DNA of 64,000 bases, taken from contig JACMKX010000063.1 in assembly GCA_014379905.1 (NCBI GenBank), forward strand, positions 61,676 through 125,675. Reading direction: 5' to 3'. The stretch is from Ferruginibacter sp. Its GTDB lineage: Bacteria > Bacteroidota > Bacteroidia > Chitinophagales > Chitinophagaceae. Positions 62,779 to 64,000 of this stretch are shown here, in pieces. How positions within the stretch are numbered: position 1 is the stretch's first letter; each line of letters starts with the position of its first letter. The translations under genes were made by a program, and so were the position numbers. Under the pieces are notes generated by a model. It did no database searches, was not told where the DNA came from, and saw nothing but the letters and a program-made list of their open reading frames with translations.

Positions 62779-64000
62779 ATGAAACTCAAATTTATTTTAG
62801 CTGTTGCGGCATTCATTATCGCATTGATCAGTTGCAAAAAAGACGATACCCCGGGGCCCGTTGATAAATACTCATCTGATGTGGCCAATGCATGGATGCA
62901 AATGCACATCAGGCTTACAAGAACCACACCCGGGTATAACTCTGTTGTAAGCGACCGCTCTTTTGCCTACGCAGGCATAACCATGTACGAGTCGCTGGTA
63001 GCGGGAATACCAAATGGCAAATCCCTGCTGCCACAAATTGGGGGAACTGCTATAGAAACGGATAAAGACCGTCATCAATATTACTGGCCCGCCAGTGTAA
63101 ATGCGGCTATGGCAAAGCTTACAAAAAGTTTTTTTGAAACAACTTCCGTCGCTAATAGGGCCAGTATTGATTCGCTGGAAGCATCCTTCAGCACCAAATT
63201 TCAAGCGGAATCAGATGCTGTAAAAATTCAGAATGCTGTAGCTTATGGACAACAGGTGGCGAACAGTATTTTCACCTGGTCGTCAACAGATGGCGCACAC
63301 CAGGCTTACAGCCATATTGTTGACCCAACCTTTACCCCAAGAGGTGATGGCACCGGTCATGATGGCTTCTGGATATCAACTACGCTACCCCCTGCTGCAC
63401 CTGCTTTGCCTGTACATCCGCATTGGGGTAATAACCGAACTTTTATTGCCAATATTGCAACCAATACTCAACCTGATCCACCAGTTGCCTACAGTGAATC
63501 AAATCTTTCCCCTTTTTACAATATGGCAAATGAATTGTATACGATTTCCTTATCGCTCAGCCATGAAGATTCTGTTGTTGCAAAATTTTGGGGAGACCAG
63601 CCCGGCAACCTTAATGTGCCTGCGCATGCCACCAATATCCTCACTCAATTGATTGTTATGAATGACCTTGATCTCGGTGAAGCAGCGGCCGCTTATGCCC
63701 TGCATGGCATTGCATTAAATGATGCCAGCATTTCTATTTGGAAAACAAAATACCATTACAGCCTCCTTCGGCCAGCTACTTATATACGCAACGTGATGGG
63801 GCATTCAACCTGGAATACAGTTATACCTACACCGCCACATCCTGAATATGTTGCGGCACATGCAGGCATTTCTGCAGCAAGTGCGATAGTGCTTGAAAAG
63901 CTATTTGGAGCATCTTATTCATTTACTGACCATACTTATGATGCTACTTATGGAGCCCGCACTTATAGTTCCTTTGATGCTTACGCAAAAGAAGCCGGCC
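62779..64000 (+). CDS. Vanadium-dependent haloperoxidase-like lipoprotein, 3' end cut by window edge
   Basis: The frame is open from ATG 62779 to the window edge (407 codons). The signal peptide ends in LISC (C19), followed by KKDD, the acidic surface-export pattern of Bacteroidota lipoproteins. Two motifs of the PAP2/haloperoxidase fold are present: K-x6-RP in KYHYSLLRP, and the second-motif region PPHPEYVAAHAGISAAS, where AAH stands in place of the usual SGH. The last motif would lie beyond the edge. Members bind vanadate or act as acid phosphatases. Activity on halides cannot be claimed from this part. Confidence 0.85.
   Translation, partial: MKLKFILAVAAFIIALISCKKDDTPGPVDKYSSDVANAWMQMHIRLTRTTPGYNSVVSDRSFAYAGITMYESLVAGIPNGKSLLPQIGGTAIETDKDRHQYYWPASVNAAMAKLTKSFFETTSVANRASIDSLEASFSTKFQAESDAVKIQNAVAYGQQVANSIFTWSSTDGAHQAYSHIVDPTFTPRGDGTGHDGFWISTTLPPAAPALPVHPHWGNNRTFIANIATNTQPDPPVAYSESNLSPFYNMANELYTISLSLSHEDSVVAKFWGDQPGNLNVPAHATNILTQLIVMNDLDLGEAAAAYALHGIALNDASISIWKTKYHYSLLRPATYIRNVMGHSTWNTVIPTPPHPEYVAAHAGISAASAIVLEKLFGASYSFTDHTYDATYGARTYSSFDAYAKEAG

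Noticed and set aside
1..64000. Mobile elements, CRISPR arrays, tRNA or rRNA genes
   Set aside because: No transposase, integrase, regularly spaced repeat array, or cloverleaf/rRNA-like stretch was seen on reading either strand.

Overview
The window looks like a chromosomal segment of a Bacteroidota bacterium, most likely from the Chitinophagales. The evidence is the moderately AT-rich sequence, several promoter-like TAnnTTTG boxes of the Bacteroidota type, TonB-dependent outer-membrane proteins with N-terminal carboxypeptidase-D-like domains, a 6-bladed-propeller partner protein, a GH92 mannosidase, lipoproteins with acidic residues after the lipid cysteine, and a relic type IX secretion C-terminal domain. 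There is no transposase, integrase, CRISPR array, tRNA or rRNA that I can see.

Region 1 (1-36081) is a large surface-polysaccharide locus. From right to left on the minus strand it starts with a sugar N-acyltransferase and a secreted beta-helix protein. GDP-fucose genes (gmd, fcl) follow. Next is a tightly coupled cassette for a CDP-linked, probably C-methylated 6-deoxyhexose: rfbF, rfbG, rfbC-like 3,5-epimerase, C-methyltransferase, FkbM methyltransferase, SDR reductase and hexapeptide acyltransferase. That cassette runs into a Wzx flippase and two GT2 glycosyltransferases. A plus-strand block follows (SAM methyltransferase, glycosyltransferase, Wzy-like membrane protein). A second minus-strand operon runs from rfbB-rfbA through MBOAT/SGNH O-acylation genes, a second flippase, GT25, FkbM, GT4 and an asparagine synthase. 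Beyond it lie a second Wzy-like protein (plus strand), UDP-galactopyranose mutase with its likely galactofuranosyltransferase, another GT4, a formyltransferase and a NeuD/PglD-type acetyltransferase cut by the left edge. Together these supply nucleotide sugars (dTDP-, CDP-, GDP- and UDP-linked), assemble and decorate a repeat unit, flip it and polymerise it. The duplicated flippase and polymerase candidates suggest two glycans or a mosaic locus.

Region 2 (36186-47888) is mixed housekeeping: an ABC-F ATPase, a class-C beta-lactamase-like hydrolase, an HGSNAT-like membrane acyltransferase, a LytS/LytTR two-component pair, galactokinase with aldose 1-epimerase, a frameshifted NarL-type regulator abutting a decayed T9SS domain, a secreted protein and a Pr6Pr membrane protein.

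Region 3 (47933-64000) is envelope and nutrient related: an alkaline-phosphatase-superfamily enzyme, a GH92 alpha-mannosidase, an outer-membrane barrel protein with its propeller partner, and an MntR-like regulator divergent from a TonB receptor whose promoter contains a perfect inverted repeat. A two-gene SPFH/prohibitin unit, a DUF2459 protein, an alpha/beta-hydrolase lipoprotein and the start of a vanadium-haloperoxidase-like lipoprotein complete it.

No gap longer than 300 bases remains without an annotated gene or gene remnant. Many starts were moved inward from the longest ORF, because the first in-frame codon was TTG/GTG or lay inside the upstream gene.
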